From an uncultured Tropicimonas sp. (GTDB lineage Bacteria; Pseudomonadota; Alphaproteobacteria; Rhodobacterales; Rhodobacteraceae), in assembly GCA_947497945.1 (NCBI GenBank), contig CANMIP010000002.1:124001-188000 (forward strand): a stretch of DNA of 64,000 bases, in the 5' to 3' direction. The first letter of the stretch is position 1. The number at the start of each line of letters is the position of its first letter. The position numbers and the translations under genes were made by a program. Under the pieces are notes generated by a model, which was not told the DNA's origin, did not search any database, and saw only the letters and a program-made list of their open reading frames with translations. Shown here piece by piece: positions 38,162 to 50,365 of the stretch.

Positions 38162-38539
38162 GTGAGACCGTTTCGACCAAGACAGATTCTATTTCGGAGA
38201 ACGCAGGCCGCGCGCGCTGGACTGCGGTATTGCGTTCTGATGCTCCTGCCCATTTGGTCCTCCGAGACAACTGCCGCCGAACTCTTGCTTCCAGAGGATC
38301 AAGTAAAGGCAGGGCGCACGCTGTTCCTAAAGAACTGCGCAAAATGCCACGGGAAAGACGCTTCGGGCGGCAGTGCGCCGGATGTTCAGGGCATGATCCT
38401 AAAGGATGTCGTGGAGTCGGTTCGCGGCGTCGAGGCCATGCCGGAAATTGCGCTGAGTGAAGTGGAGGCAAAGAACATCGCGGTCTTCCTGATGTCACTT
38501 TCTCCGGATCAAGCCCGCTTAAGACTTGGAATCAATTAG
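38162..38539 (+). CDS. Small exported cytochrome c
   Basis: A 125-residue protein starting at GTG 38162. The basic start (RPFRPRQILFRRTQ) and the hydrophobic YCVLMLLPIW segment form a signal peptide ending near TTAAE. The mature part has LFLKNCAKCHGKDASGG with the haem-binding CxxCH, and a possible axial methionine in VEAMPEIALSEVEAKNIAVF. It is a class I mono-haem cytochrome. It lies downstream of phoX but beyond a terminator, so a shared role is unproven. ATG at about 38240 is an alternative start but would remove most of the signal peptide. Confidence 0.75.
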   Translation: MRPFRPRQILFRRTQAARAGLRYCVLMLLPIWSSETTAAELLLPEDQVKAGRTLFLKNCAKCHGKDASGGSAPDVQGMILKDVVESVRGVEAMPEIALSEVEAKNIAVFLMSLSPDQARLRLGIN

Positions 38540-38998
38540 ATTTCTAAAGCTGTGTCTCTCCATGACGCCCTTGGCGGACGACATCGAAGGAACTATCCGA
38601 AGCTCGGAATGCTTTGTTCAAGAGCGGATGGGTGTGGCATTCTAACGAAGTGACATAGCGCCTGACGGAATCGACCGGGTGCTCAAGCTATCTTATTTCG
38701 GTCGGCATCAGCTTTTTCTGCGTTCTTTTCGAATTGGGTCAAGGCACGGCATTGTCGTGCGGCGAGCATATACGCCGGAGTTCCGACGCCCCAGCCAGTG
38801 GTTCTTGTCGTTGATTCCCAGTTTCTCTTTGACGTCCGGCCTGAAGGGTCTTTCCCGACTACAATTGCCGCGCCTGCGAAAAGGGGAAACTGGGCATCGT
38901 CAGGACAACGCATGCAGTATACTGCTCGGCATCGGACGCCAACGGCAGCAACGTCCGCTTACCCGTCAATGGCGTTGGACGCCGTGAACGTCCTGTGT
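38540..38998. other. Gap between cytochrome c and the IS110 element
   Basis: About 460 bases with short frames on both strands and no family features. Composition is lower in GC than the core DNA. It is probably decayed accessory sequence. Confidence 0.4.
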
Positions 38999-40267
38999 GG
39001 TTGGCTCCTGCATAGCAAGACATTTCTGATGTGATTGGCCGCTTGTCAGAAGCAGTCGTGTGTCCGGCCTGTTTGCGCGGCATATGACGACCGCTGGCCC
39101 TGATGGTTTCCGCAGGCCGGGTCCCATTCCGGTTCACGGACTGATACGTCCCGGACGTTCGACGGGGTGTCCCGGCCATTGCCGCTGACGCTTGTGCCAT
39201 CACTTCATTGGTCTTGCTGTTCGTCTGTTCCTTTCTCTCGTTCAAGCGGTGCACGGCTGGAACCGCTCATTGCGGGTCAGCATTGCCCAGATCGTTCGTG
39301 CGGTCCTGTTGGCCATTGCCACGGTCGCGAGGCGGATCGGCTTTCGCTCAAGGATCGCATCTGTCCAAGGATCAGATCTCGTCGGATGTGATTTCACCTG
39401 CCGAACCCGCGCAGTCATGCCAATGATCAGCAATCGGCGAAGGTATCGATCCCCCATCTTGGTGATCCGTCCCAGGCGTTCCTTTCCTCCACTCGAGCGG
39501 TTCAACGGTGTTAGCCCCAGCCATTCAGTAAACTCTCGACCGTTTCGGAACTGCCGGGCGCTGCCGACCGTGGCGACAATCGCCGATGCCGTAATCAGGC
39601 CAACGCCCGGAATGGAACGCAGTAGCTCGATACGTTCATCCCGTTTCGCCTCCAACCGCAATCGAAGCTCATGCCACCGCACCTGCATGTCCAGGGCAAT
39701 GAGTTGATTGCCGAGGTTGGCGATTACCTCCTGCGCGACCTCAGGAAGATCGGGCAACTCACCGCCGACGACCGCCTCGGCAAGGGCGACGGCCCTGCCG
39801 ATGCCCTGGCCAGTCACAATCCCGAATTCCGCGCGCATGCCGCGCATCATGTTGATCAATTGGGTTCTTTGCCGGACGATCAGGTCGCGGGCACGGTGGA
39901 GGAACAGGACGGCCTGCTGGGCCGTGGACTTGCCACGCTTCACGAAGGGTTTGACATAGGCTGGCGGGATCAGCCGAACCTCATGTCCCAGCTGCGAGAG
40001 TTCCCGCGCCCAGTGGTGGCTTGTTCCGCAAGCCTCCATCCCGATCAGACAGCACTCAAGCCCTTCGAAGAATGGTAGAACCTGAGCACGCCGCGCCGAA
40101 CGGTTGAAAGCGACCTCACCATTCGAGGCAATCCCGTGGACCTGAAAGATGTTCTTGGCAAGATCCATGCCAATTGTCGTAACTCGCATTGGGTGGCTCC
40201 TTTCAAAAGCAGATCATGACATCTGCACTTTGGCGCATTGCGACACCGATTGGAGCGGGAGCCATCC
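38999..40267 (-). mobile_element. IS110/IS1111-type insertion sequence, defective
   Basis: A transposase gene on the minus strand is bracketed by GGTTGGCTCCTGC at 38999-39011 and GCGGGAGCCATCC at 40255-40267, which are inverted copies with two mismatches. This suits the sub-terminal inverted repeats of the IS1111 branch. The element is about 1.27 kb. The exact outer ends cannot be fixed because IS110-type elements leave no clear target duplication. Confidence 0.75.
39242..40189 (-). pseudogene. IS110-family transposase with an internal in-frame deletion
   Basis: A 315-residue frame with ATG preceded by AAAGGAG. The RuvC-like front has IGMDLAKNIFQVHGI and GMEACGTSHHWARELSQLG. The C-terminal transposase_20 domain has LLRSIPGVGLITASAIVATV and FRNGREFTEWLGLTP. 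After YVKPFVKRGKS the sequence jumps to TAQQAVLFLHRARDL. Intact relatives have about 27 more residues here, including the DA-x-DAEA acidic pair of the DEDD active site. Without them the enzyme should be inactive. Confidence 0.8.
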
Positions 40268-40947
40268 ACCCCATCCGGTTCTCGACGGCACGGACCAGTG
40301 CGAATGACGGCGGCAGGAAATGCTGCGTTGCCGAGAATGACCGCAAGGCCGGCGAAGCAGAAGCGCGCGACCGTTTTACCCGTCGCGCGCTTTCACCCTC
40401 TATCGCAGCGGCTGGAGGCCAGCACGTCCCTTCGGCTGAAACAAGGCGACCGTGGCGTGCCTTCCGAGCGCGCCGAAGGTCTGCGATCCATGCCATGATC
40501 AGGTTCGGCAGACAAAGCGGCATGGGCTCGAAACCGGACCATTTCCCCGACAGGCGGAAACGGCACCCCGCCGCCCGCGCACAACCGTCTGGACCCGCCG
40601 ACCGTCTTCGCCGAAACCCGCGATTCCGGCCACGGAAATCCGGGCCGGAGCCCGGACACCCAGCACGGCGTTCTTCGCAGATGCAGCGAATCTCCTCAGC
40701 ACCCGGCATTGCGGACCTGCGCGCCGACAGCTCCCCCCGCCCCTTGGCGGAGCCGGTGACCGCTGGAAAGAGCCAGGAAAAGGCCTCCCCGTTGCGGCAA
40801 CCAACCCTAACGCAAAACCTTCACCGGATGCAGCCCGTCCTGCCCGGCGTCACGGAGTGCCTCAGAGGCCGCCCTGCCCCCCCTTGCCGATATCCGGCAG
40901 GGGTCAACCAGATGCCCGGTTTGCTCCGGGACTCTCCCGTGGCCGGG
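40268..40947. other. Gap right of the IS110 element
   Basis: About 680 bases with no convincing gene. Frames on both strands are arginine/proline-rich. Near 40880-40903 CCCTTGCCG and CGGCAGGG form a hairpin that may end the minus-strand gene at 40948. This gap is the likely right border of the accessory block. Confidence 0.45.
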
Positions 40948-41313
40948 CTATTTGAGCAGGTCGCCGACGATCCCGACCGCATCAATGACCGTCTGGGTGT
41001 CTTCGGCAATCTCGAGTATTTCGTTATCGACCTTGATATATTTGTTGCCCTTGCCCGGCGGTGGCAGCTTCCAGTTCGAAAGATCGCCGATATCGTCCCA
41101 GTTGACGTCGGATGGCAGCTTCGCGCCGCGCGTATATCTCTTGATCTGACCGGGCGGCACCGCCTTCGGCCCCTTGCCCGGATTGGCGACCTTTGCCTTG
41201 TTGCCTTTCCCGCCTCCCTGCGCCTGCGCCGGTTTGTCCTTGGCCGAGGCGGTCTCGGGTACGGCAAGTGCCAGACTGGCAGCCGCTACCCCGAGAAACA
41301 GATACTTCAACAT
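40948..41313 (-). CDS. Small exported protein of the RcnB/CigR-like type
   Basis: A 121-residue protein with a signal peptide (MLKYLFLGVAAASLALAVPE, cleavage near ASA). A basic Gly/Lys/Pro-rich segment follows (GGGKGNKAKVANPGKGPKAV), and then a C-terminal block with LPPPGKGNKYIKVDNEILEI and TVIDAVGIVGDLL. That ending resembles RcnB/CigR periplasmic proteins, where a PPP-x-G motif precedes a short membrane-like helix. Function in this organism is unknown. A GGAGGATCACGC leader precedes the ATG. Confidence 0.75.
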   Translation of the reverse strand: MLKYLFLGVAAASLALAVPETASAKDKPAQAQGGGKGNKAKVANPGKGPKAVPPGQIKRYTRGAKLPSDVNWDDIGDLSNWKLPPPGKGNKYIKVDNEILEIAEDTQTVIDAVGIVGDLLK

Positions 41314-41596
41314 GCGTGATCCTCCCTGGATATCGCCTTGAAGCTAGTTCGAGGAGACGGCCCTGGCAATCCACCGGCCGTTGCCCCGCGCCATTGCCTC
41401 CGATAACCGCCCGATCCCGGCCATGGCGGAATGCTTCCAGGGTCCGCCCGATCCCGGCATTGCGCAGGCGCGCGGCGGAACCTGTCGACAGCAAACGCCG
41501 CCGAACGCAGCCCGGATGCTCCGGCGGAGCCGGGGTCACCAGCAGCTCTCCGTCCAGCCCGCCACCGCATCAGGCGGACTGGACCCTGTCGCACAC

Positions 41597-42061
41597 CTAT
41601 TCGACGGTGATGTCGCCGGTGATCGTATTCACGAACTTCCCGGTCTCGGGGTTTGTCAGCGACGAGAAAGTGCCGCCACCGCTGGCGCCACTCCAGGCCC
41701 CCGAACCTCCGGAAACCGACCAGTCGCCGGTCAAGGCGCCGTCAGCCCCCAGGCCAGTTGCTGTCCAGACCATGACCGCCTTGTCGCCGGATGCTGTGTC
41801 ATAAACACAGTTTCCACCGCCCGACACGGCGCCCCCCTTGATCTCGACAGCGCCGAAGCAGGGTCCACTCGCCCCTTCAAGGGGATGGCCTGCCGCGACC
41901 TCGAACATCGAGTAACTTGCGCTGGTGCGCATCACGATATGCCCTTCGGCGATGGGAACGGGTTCGTTCGAACTGGTCCCGGTGCCAACCGCTCCACTGC
42001 TGAACGTTTCGGCAAATGCCGGAGTGACTGCCAAGATCGCCGCAAAAAATACCATACGCAT
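41597..42061 (-). CDS. Unknown exported beta-rich protein
   Basis: A 154-residue protein with signal peptide MRMVFFAAILAVTPAFAE. The mature part is Gly/Ser/Thr-rich with strand-like segments (AEGHIVMRTSASYSMFEVAA, DKAVMVWTATGLGADGALTG) and two cysteines that could pair. The pattern, ending GKFVNTITGDITVE, suggests a small beta-barrel or lipocalin-like fold. I do not know the family. AGGAGGAACTTGC precedes the ATG. It follows no operon partner closely. Confidence 0.65.
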   Translation of the reverse strand: MRMVFFAAILAVTPAFAETFSSGAVGTGTSSNEPVPIAEGHIVMRTSASYSMFEVAAGHPLEGASGPCFGAVEIKGGAVSGGGNCVYDTASGDKAVMVWTATGLGADGALTGDWSVSGGSGAWSGASGGGTFSSLTNPETGKFVNTITGDITVE

Positions 42062-42695
42062 TGCAAGTTCCTCCTGAAATTGTCCGCCCGATTCCGAATT
42101 CAGGATTCGGGTCGAAGGGTCAGGGTATCACGGAGTCCCCCAAACTCGAAAAAGCGGAGCCCCGCCCGATCCCGTCAGGGGACCGCAAGGCACGGCGTTC
42201 ACCAACCGACCGATCGGCCCCCCGCTTGCAAAAGGCGCACCGCGCTGACCCGCAGATTGCCCGTCCCGGATCTCCGCCGCCGAAATGTCGCGCCCCAGGC
42301 CGGGTCCAAACAGCGACCGATGCAGCACCGCCACGCGTGGCCGCGCTGTCGGTTATCCGCCCCGTCCGTCCCGTACTCTCCGGTAGGGTCGAAGCATGGG
42401 GGTCGCCACCGCGTCCCCTGCGAAAAGGCCTGCCAAGGGGACCACACCCGCCCCACGTCCCGATCCGCCCGGCGGATTTGCCAAACTGGTCGTGATTTCG
42501 GTCAAAACCCGTGGGGAAAACGACCGAAAATGCGACCAGAACACCTGGATCGGGCTGTATTGGCCGTCCACGCCGCCCGGAGCACTCCCCCAGGTACAAG
42601 AACGACCGGAATTTCGGTCGTTCCAGACCGCAATTTGTGCAATTTCGACCGGTTCCCGGCGCCGAAACCCGCCCGATCTCAGGCGATGCGCCGGC
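42062..42695. other. Intergenic region, no gene
   Basis: About 630 bases rich in C and G with arginine/proline-rich frames only. The one clear structure is the palindrome at 42600-42623. Confidence 0.55.
42600..42623 (-). terminator. Palindromic hairpin downstream of the methyltransferase
   Basis: GAACGACCG and CGGTCGTTC form a perfect 9-bp stem around a 6-base AT-rich centre, 73 bases beyond the methyltransferase stop on the minus strand, followed by TTGTACC. It fits a transcription end, although the near-complete symmetry could also be an operator. Confidence 0.5.
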
Positions 42696-43451
42696 TCACG
42701 CCGGCTTCGGTCCCGAAGGTGCGTTGACCGCGTCGAGCACCCGCAGCGGATCGCGGACAATGTCCTTGACCGCCGAACCGCCGGGAACCTGCGTGATCTT
42801 GCTCGCCTCGGCCAGGAACACACCGCTGGCCAGCGAGGTGAAGACCTGCCGGCCGATCTTCTCAAGCACGCCGGAGGAGCGCAGCCAGAACCGTTTCTCC
42901 GACGGCGGGCCGAACAGCGCCGCCGCATGGCGTTCCGGCTGGAAGCCGTGGCGCAACAGTTGCGCTTCCAACTGCCCGGTCGAATAGGGCCGGCCATAGC
43001 CGAAAGGCGTGGCGTCCCGCCGCGCCCAGAGCCCGGAGCGGTTGGGCACGATGAACAGCGCCTTGCCGCCAGGGCCGAGGACGCGCTGGCATTCGCCCAG
43101 CACTTCCGAGGGATGTTCGGACGTGTCCAGGCCGTGCAACAGCACCAGCCGGTCAACGGAGCCGGTATCCAGCGGCCAGAGCATTTCCTCGCAGAGGACG
43201 GACAGGTTGGGCTGACCGGCCGGCCAGGGCATCACTCCCTGCGGTCCCGGCATCAGCGCGATGACCCGCCTTGCATTGCCCAGGTATGGACGCAGCAGCG
43301 GCACGGCGAACCCGAACCCGGCAACGGTCTGCCCGCGTGCCTCCTCGGGCGGCCAGAATTCCACCAACTGGTCACGAATCGCCCGCTGCGCCACACGGCC
43401 CAGCCTGGTCCTGTAATAGAAATTTCTCAGGTCCAGCACATCGAGATGCAT
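42696..43451 (-). CDS. Class I SAM-dependent methyltransferase
   Basis: A 251-residue protein. The SAM-binding start is [20 protein letters not shown], motif II includes [20 protein letters not shown], and [20 protein letters not shown] with [14 protein letters not shown] resembles the UbiE/type-11 methyltransferase late region. It is divergent from gloB with only 68 bases between starts. That pairing is, as far as I recall, common in Rhodobacteraceae. The substrate is unknown. Confidence 0.85.
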   Translation of the reverse strand: MHLDVLDLRNFYYRTRLGRVAQRAIRDQLVEFWPPEEARGQTVAGFGFAVPLLRPYLGNARRVIALMPGPQGVMPWPAGQPNLSVLCEEMLWPLDTGSVDRLVLLHGLDTSEHPSEVLGECQRVLGPGGKALFIVPNRSGLWARRDATPFGYGRPYSTGQLEAQLLRHGFQPERHAAALFGPPSEKRFWLRSSGVLEKIGRQVFTSLASGVFLAEASKITQVPGGSAVKDIVRDPLRVLDAVNAPSGPKPA

Positions 43452-43519
43452 TGCGCCCGGACAACTCCCTTGTCACCTTGGAGCCTGAACATACCGGGTC
43501 TCTGGGAAAAGGAAACGCC

Positions 43520-44281
43520 ATGTCTCTCGAAATCGTCACGATCCCATGCCGAACGGACAATTATGCCTATCTGGTGCATGATGAAGAGAGCGGGGCCGTG
43601 GCGGTAGTCGATGTTCCCGACGCCGCCCCGATCCTCAAGGCCCTGGCCGCCCGGAACTGGACCCTGACGGACATCTTCATAACTCATCACCATCAGGACC
43701 ATATCGACGGCGTCGACAGGCTGAAGGCGGAAACCGGGGCCCGCGTGATCGGTGCTGTGGCCGACATCCACCGGTTGCCGGCGCTCGACCAGGCCGTTCG
43801 GGAGGGCGACAGGGTGCGCATCGGCGCGGTCGAGGGAACGGTGATCGACGTGTCCGGCCATACGATCGGCCATGTTGCGTTCCACTTCCCCGGCGCGGTC
43901 TTCACGGCGGACAGCCTGATGGCGCTCGGCTGCGGCCGGCTCTTCGAGGGCGATCCGGCGACCATGTGGGCGTCGCTGCAGAAGCTGGCCGCCCTGCCGC
44001 CGGAGACGCAGGTCTATTCCGGACATGAATATACCGCCGCCAACGGAGCCTTCGCCGTCACGGTCGATCCCGCGAACACGGCCCTTGCGGAGCGTGTCGC
44101 CGATGTGGCCCGCGCCCGGGCCGCGGGCGAACCGACCGTCCCCGCCCTGCTCTCGCTGGAACTGGCAACGAATCCCTTCCTTCGGGCCACGTCGCCCGAG
44201 GTGAAGGCGCAGGTCGGACTTGCTGGCGCGCCGGATGCAGAGGTTTTTGCCGAAATCCGCCGTCGCAAGGACTGTTTCTGA
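43520..44281 (+). CDS. gloB: Hydroxyacylglutathione hydrolase (glyoxalase II)
   Basis: A 253-residue metallo-beta-lactamase-fold enzyme hydrolysing S-lactoylglutathione to lactate and glutathione. The metal site THHHQDHIDG is intact. DVSGHTIGHVAFHFPG, FTADSLMALGCGRLFEG with the bridging aspartate region, and YSGHEYTAAN supply the other ligands. The C-terminal helical domain ends with the RRRKDCF tail. ATG at 43520 follows GGAAA. Confidence 0.94.
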   Translation: MSLEIVTIPCRTDNYAYLVHDEESGAVAVVDVPDAAPILKALAARNWTLTDIFITHHHQDHIDGVDRLKAETGARVIGAVADIHRLPALDQAVREGDRVRIGAVEGTVIDVSGHTIGHVAFHFPGAVFTADSLMALGCGRLFEGDPATMWASLQKLAALPPETQVYSGHEYTAANGAFAVTVDPANTALAERVADVARARAAGEPTVPALLSLELATNPFLRATSPEVKAQVGLAGAPDAEVFAEIRRRKDCF

Positions 44282-44666
44282 GCCCCCTGCCGCCCCCAAG
44301 CCGGCAGATCAGGCGCCCCCGGGTTTGCCGAATACCCCCGCTCAGCGCGCAGGCCATCCGCCGCGCATGTCGCGCCCGGCGGCGCCGCTGCTCCGCAACG
44401 CCGACCGCGCCCGGCGGCACACGCTGCGTCAAGCATTTTCTTTGCTTAACGGCGGCAGCGCCCCGAAGCGCGGCCGAAGCCCTTGTTTGCTTGCCCAGTG
44501 GAGCGCGCGCGACGATCACATTTTGTGCATCTGCACATGGTTGGTGCCACCTGAGGGAAAAAAACACTTGAAGCTGCGGCCCCGCCCACCAAACTTTAAC
44601 CTAAACGGGCCAGTCTCGACGCCGGGCGCTCCCGCCGCAGGCCCCGCAAGACAAGGAGCACGAATC
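44282..44666. other. Upstream region of clpA
   Basis: About 385 bases with no gene; the clpA frame stays open upstream but is not homologous. TGTGCA and TGCACA form a palindrome at 44524-44537. CTTGAA at 44567-44572, followed 12 bases later by CCCACC, loosely resembles a sigma-32 heat-shock promoter, which would suit clpA. Both are tentative. Confidence 0.4.
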
Positions 44667-46999
<2,333 letters not shown>

Positions 47000-47000
<1 letters not shown>

Positions 47001-48010
47001 TGACCCGGGCTTCCCGAAACCAGGAAGGGCGCTTCGCGGCGCCCTTTTTGCTGACCTGCCTTGCCTTGGCCCTGGCCCTGCAGCCCGGCACGGGACGAGC
47101 GGACATGCCCGCCTTGCAGCTCCCGCTGGATTGCTCGGCAACACGTTGCTTCATCCAGAAACATGTCGATCACGATCCGGGTCCGGGATTGCGGGATTTC
47201 GCCTGTGGCCGGCTGACCAGCGACGGGCACAAGGGGACCGATATTGCCGTGCCGCCCGCCGATGCAACCGGCGCCGGCGTGACCGTCCTCGCGGCCGCGG
47301 CAGGACGGGTGCGCGGCCTCCGGGACGACATGCCAGATATCGACGTGACCGTTCCCGGGGCCCCGAATGTCAACGGTCGGGAATGCGGAAATGGCGTGGT
47401 GATCGCCCATGACGATGGGTGGGAGAGCCAGTATTGCCATCTGAAGCGAGACAGCATCGCCGTGCGCAAGGGCGAGCGCGTTTCGGCCGGAACCCGGCTC
47501 GGGGCGGTCGGGCTGAGCGGGGACACGAATTACTACCATCTCCATTTCAGCCTGCGCCAGGATGGCCGCGTCGTGGACCCGTTCCGCCCCCGGTCCGCCG
47601 AAACCTGTGGCCCCGAGTCCGGCAGGAGCCCCTGGCCGTCCCTGCCCGATTACCGGCCGGGAGGGGTGGTGCAGGTCGGCGTCGCGGACAGGGCGCCCGG
47701 CTGGAACGAGATCAAGGCCGGCCTGGAACCTGTGGATCTGCCGGACGGGACGCTTCCGGCAATCGTGATCTGGAGCCAGCTCTTCGCGGGCGAAACAGGC
47801 GACAGGCTGGTCTTCGCCATCGACTTTCCGGATGGTCGGTCCCGTTCCGACGAGGTCCGGCTGGCCAAGGCGCAGCCACAACTCTTTCGCGCCTGGGGCC
47901 TGAAGGCTCCACCGCAGGGTTTCCCGCCTGGCGCCTATCGTGGCCGGGTTGAATTCTGGCGCGGCGACGCCCTTCTGGCCCGCGACGAGATCGCCTTCGA
48001 CCGTCCCTGA
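47000..48010 (+). CDS. M23 family metallopeptidase (LysM-free, exported)
   Basis: A 336-residue peptidase. LTCLALALALQPGTGRAD is a signal peptide. The M23 domain has DGHKGTDIAV (metal-binding H-x-x-x-D), GNGVVIAHDDGWESQYCHLK and YYHLHFSLRQ with the HxH metal motif, so the active site appears intact. Such enzymes cut peptidoglycan cross-links. ATG at 47000 overlaps the clpA stop. However, a terminator-like hairpin lies within the first 17 codons, so TTG at 47048, giving a shorter signal peptide, could be the true start. It is followed convergently by the MotB-like gene. Confidence 0.85.
47025..47050 (+). terminator. Terminator-like hairpin inside the start of the M23 gene
   Basis: AAGGGCGC (47025-47032) pairs with GCGCCCTT (47039-47046) across TTCGCG, followed by TTT and G. 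This has the form of an intrinsic terminator 25 bases after the clpA stop, embedded in the M23 coding sequence. Confidence 0.6.
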
Positions 48011-48013
48011 TGC

Positions 48014-50362
48014 TCAGCGCTCGGTCAGTTTCAGCTCGATCCGACGATTCCTGGCCCGGGCGGCGTCACTGTCTTCGCGGGTGACAGGCTGGAATTCGCC
48101 AAACCCGTTCGCCGCCAGCCGATAGGGCGGGAAGCCCAGTTCGCGGGTCATGTGCCGAACCACGGACAGGGCGCGGGCCTGGCTCAGCTCCCAATTGTCT
48201 GCATAGGCCCCCTGCCCGGACAGAGGCTGGTCATCGGTATGACCATCGACCCGGATCACCCAGTCGATCTCCTCTGGGATCTCCTCCGATATCTCCGCGA
48301 GGATTCGGGCCACGCCGGCGATCTGCGCCCGACCCGCCTCGGAGATGTCGGCCGATGCCGGTTCGAACAGGACCTCGGACGAGAAGACGAAACGGTCGCC
48401 CTCGATCTGCACACCTTCGCGTCCGCCAAGGATCTCGCGCAGGCGGCCAAAGAACTCGGAGCGGTAATTCTTCAGGTCGCGCGCCTCCGCTTCCAGCCGC
48501 TTCTTTTCCTCTTCCAGTCGCAGGCGCTCGGCCTCCTCCAGCCGCGCCCGCTCGGCCTCCAGGTCCGCCCGCTGCGCCTCGAGGTCGGCCCGCGCCCTCT
48601 GCTCTGTGGTGAGCTGCGCCAGCGCCGTGTTGAGCCGCGAGCCCAGCGATCGGATCTCGACCTTGGTAACGGCATCGCGGGCCTCTGACGCGCTTAACAG
48701 CTCCTCCAGCGTCGAAAGCTGGCTGCGCAGCGAGGAGATATTCTCGTTGAGCAGCGCCATGCGGCGCTGGTCCTCGGCCGAAGCCGCCTCGCGCTGCGCC
48801 AATTCCGTCTCGGCAGCGGACAGCAGCGCCGCGCGCTGCTCGGCCTCGCTCAGCTGCTTCTCGGCATCCTGTTCGGCGGCAAGTTTCGCCGCCAGGGCGG
48901 CCGCAAGCTGGCGCCGGATGTCCTCGGAATTGCCGGTTGCCGCGCGCAGGCTCTCGTTTTCGGTCTCAAGCCGCGCCATCTCGCTCCGCAGATCCGCCAT
49001 CTCGCCCGAAAGGGTCTCGATCGTCCGCTCCGCTTGCGCCAGTTGCGCGGCCGCATCCCCGCCTTCGGCCAGGGCCGCATCGCGCTCCGACGTCAGAGCC
49101 GCGACCGCGACACGCTCGCGCTCCAACTGCCCCGACAGGGTTTCCACACGGGCCTGCGCCTCGGCCAGAGCCGTCAGCTGCACCGCATTTCCCGTCTCTG
49201 CCTCCGAGAGCGCCGCCGCCAGCGCTTCGCCCCGCGCGGTCTGTCCGGCGAGCGCATCCTGCAGACGGGCCACCTCTTCTCTCGCCTCGCCAAGCGCTGC
49301 CGCGCCCGCGCTCTGGCCCGACCGCGCATCTTCCAGCGCCGCCACCAGCCGCGCACGCTCCGCTTCGGCTTCGGCCAGCGCCTCGCGCATCCGGGTGGCC
49401 TCCGCCCGGGCATCGGCAAGTGCGGTCGCGCCGGCCTCCTTCGCCGCGGTCTCGCCGGCCAGCTCCTCTTCAAGCGCCAGCCGCGACAGCAGCGCAGCGG
49501 CAAGTTTCTCGTCCAGCGCCGCCTCTGCCGATTGCGCCGCCGCAAGCAGCGTCAGCGTCTCCTCCGCCTTGCGCCGCTGCGCTTCCAGCGCCAGGGTCAT
49601 CGCCGTCAGCTCGTCTTCGGCCCCCTTCAGCTTCTCCCGCAGAGCCTGCGCGGCGGCGACCTCGGCCAGCCGCGACGCCTCTTCTTCCGACAGGCGCTCC
49701 GCGAGGTCCTCGGCTTCGGCCAGCTTGTCGGCCAGGTCGGCATCGGCCTCGGCGTTCTGCACCTCGAGGTCGGCGATCAACGCCTCCAGCGCTTCGCGCT
49801 TCGCCGCCGCCAGCCGTGCCGCTTCCTGCTGCAGGTCGATCTCGCCGCGCGCCGAAGCAAGGGCTGTTTCCAACGCATTGCGCTCATTCTCCAGCGCGCC
49901 CTGCTCGCTCTCCAGCTCCGCGATATCGGCCCGCGCCGCGTCCCGCTCCAGCAGCAATGCCGCCACCTGTTCTTCGAAATTCGAGATTTTCCCGGCCGCA
50001 TCGGCCAGTGCCGTCTCCTGCTGGCCAACCTGCGTCGTCAGCGCCGCGATCAGGGCCGCCTGTTCGGACGCCTCGTCGCGCGCCGAGGACAGCGTCGCGT
50101 CGAGCACACCGACCTGCCGCTCCAGATCGGCAGACCGGCTCTCCTCCATGCCCAGGGCCTCGGCGAGTTGCAGGATCTCGGTCTGCAACAGGTCGAGCTC
50201 GCTTTCCTGGCCGGTGATGGTTTCGCGCAGCATGAATTGCACGATCATGAAGATCGACAGCACGAACATCAGCACCAGCAGCAGCGCCGTCATCGCGTCG
50301 ACAAATCCCGGCCAGATCGAAGCCGAGAAGCGATCACTCCCGCGTCGGCGCGCCAGCGACAT
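48014..50362 (-). CDS. MotB/ZorB-like OmpA-domain protein with a giant coiled coil
   Basis: A 782-residue inner-membrane protein. A basic start is followed by WPGFVDAMTALLLVLMFVLS, a single membrane helix with Asp22 in the position of the proton-carrying aspartate of MotB, ExbD and ZorB. Residues of about 55-640 are an almost unbroken Ala/Glu-rich coiled coil. The C-terminal OmpA-like peptidoglycan-binding domain has LFEPASADISEAGRAQI, VDGHTDDQPLSGQGAYADNW and ARNRRIELKL. It starts 3 bases after its MotA-like partner. The pair is widespread in Rhodobacteraceae with no settled function. It could form a 5:2-type ion-driven motor reaching far into the periplasm. Confidence 0.85.
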   Translation of the reverse strand: MSLARRRGSDRFSASIWPGFVDAMTALLLVLMFVLSIFMIVQFMLRETITGQESELDLLQTEILQLAEALGMEESRSADLERQVGVLDATLSSARDEASEQAALIAALTTQVGQQETALADAAGKISNFEEQVAALLLERDAARADIAELESEQGALENERNALETALASARGEIDLQQEAARLAAAKREALEALIADLEVQNAEADADLADKLAEAEDLAERLSEEEASRLAEVAAAQALREKLKGAEDELTAMTLALEAQRRKAEETLTLLAAAQSAEAALDEKLAAALLSRLALEEELAGETAAKEAGATALADARAEATRMREALAEAEAERARLVAALEDARSGQSAGAAALGEAREEVARLQDALAGQTARGEALAAALSEAETGNAVQLTALAEAQARVETLSGQLERERVAVAALTSERDAALAEGGDAAAQLAQAERTIETLSGEMADLRSEMARLETENESLRAATGNSEDIRRQLAAALAAKLAAEQDAEKQLSEAEQRAALLSAAETELAQREAASAEDQRRMALLNENISSLRSQLSTLEELLSASEARDAVTKVEIRSLGSRLNTALAQLTTEQRARADLEAQRADLEAERARLEEAERLRLEEEKKRLEAEARDLKNYRSEFFGRLREILGGREGVQIEGDRFVFSSEVLFEPASADISEAGRAQIAGVARILAEISEEIPEEIDWVIRVDGHTDDQPLSGQGAYADNWELSQARALSVVRHMTRELGFPPYRLAANGFGEFQPVTREDSDAARARNRRIELKLTER

Positions 50363-50365
50363 GGC

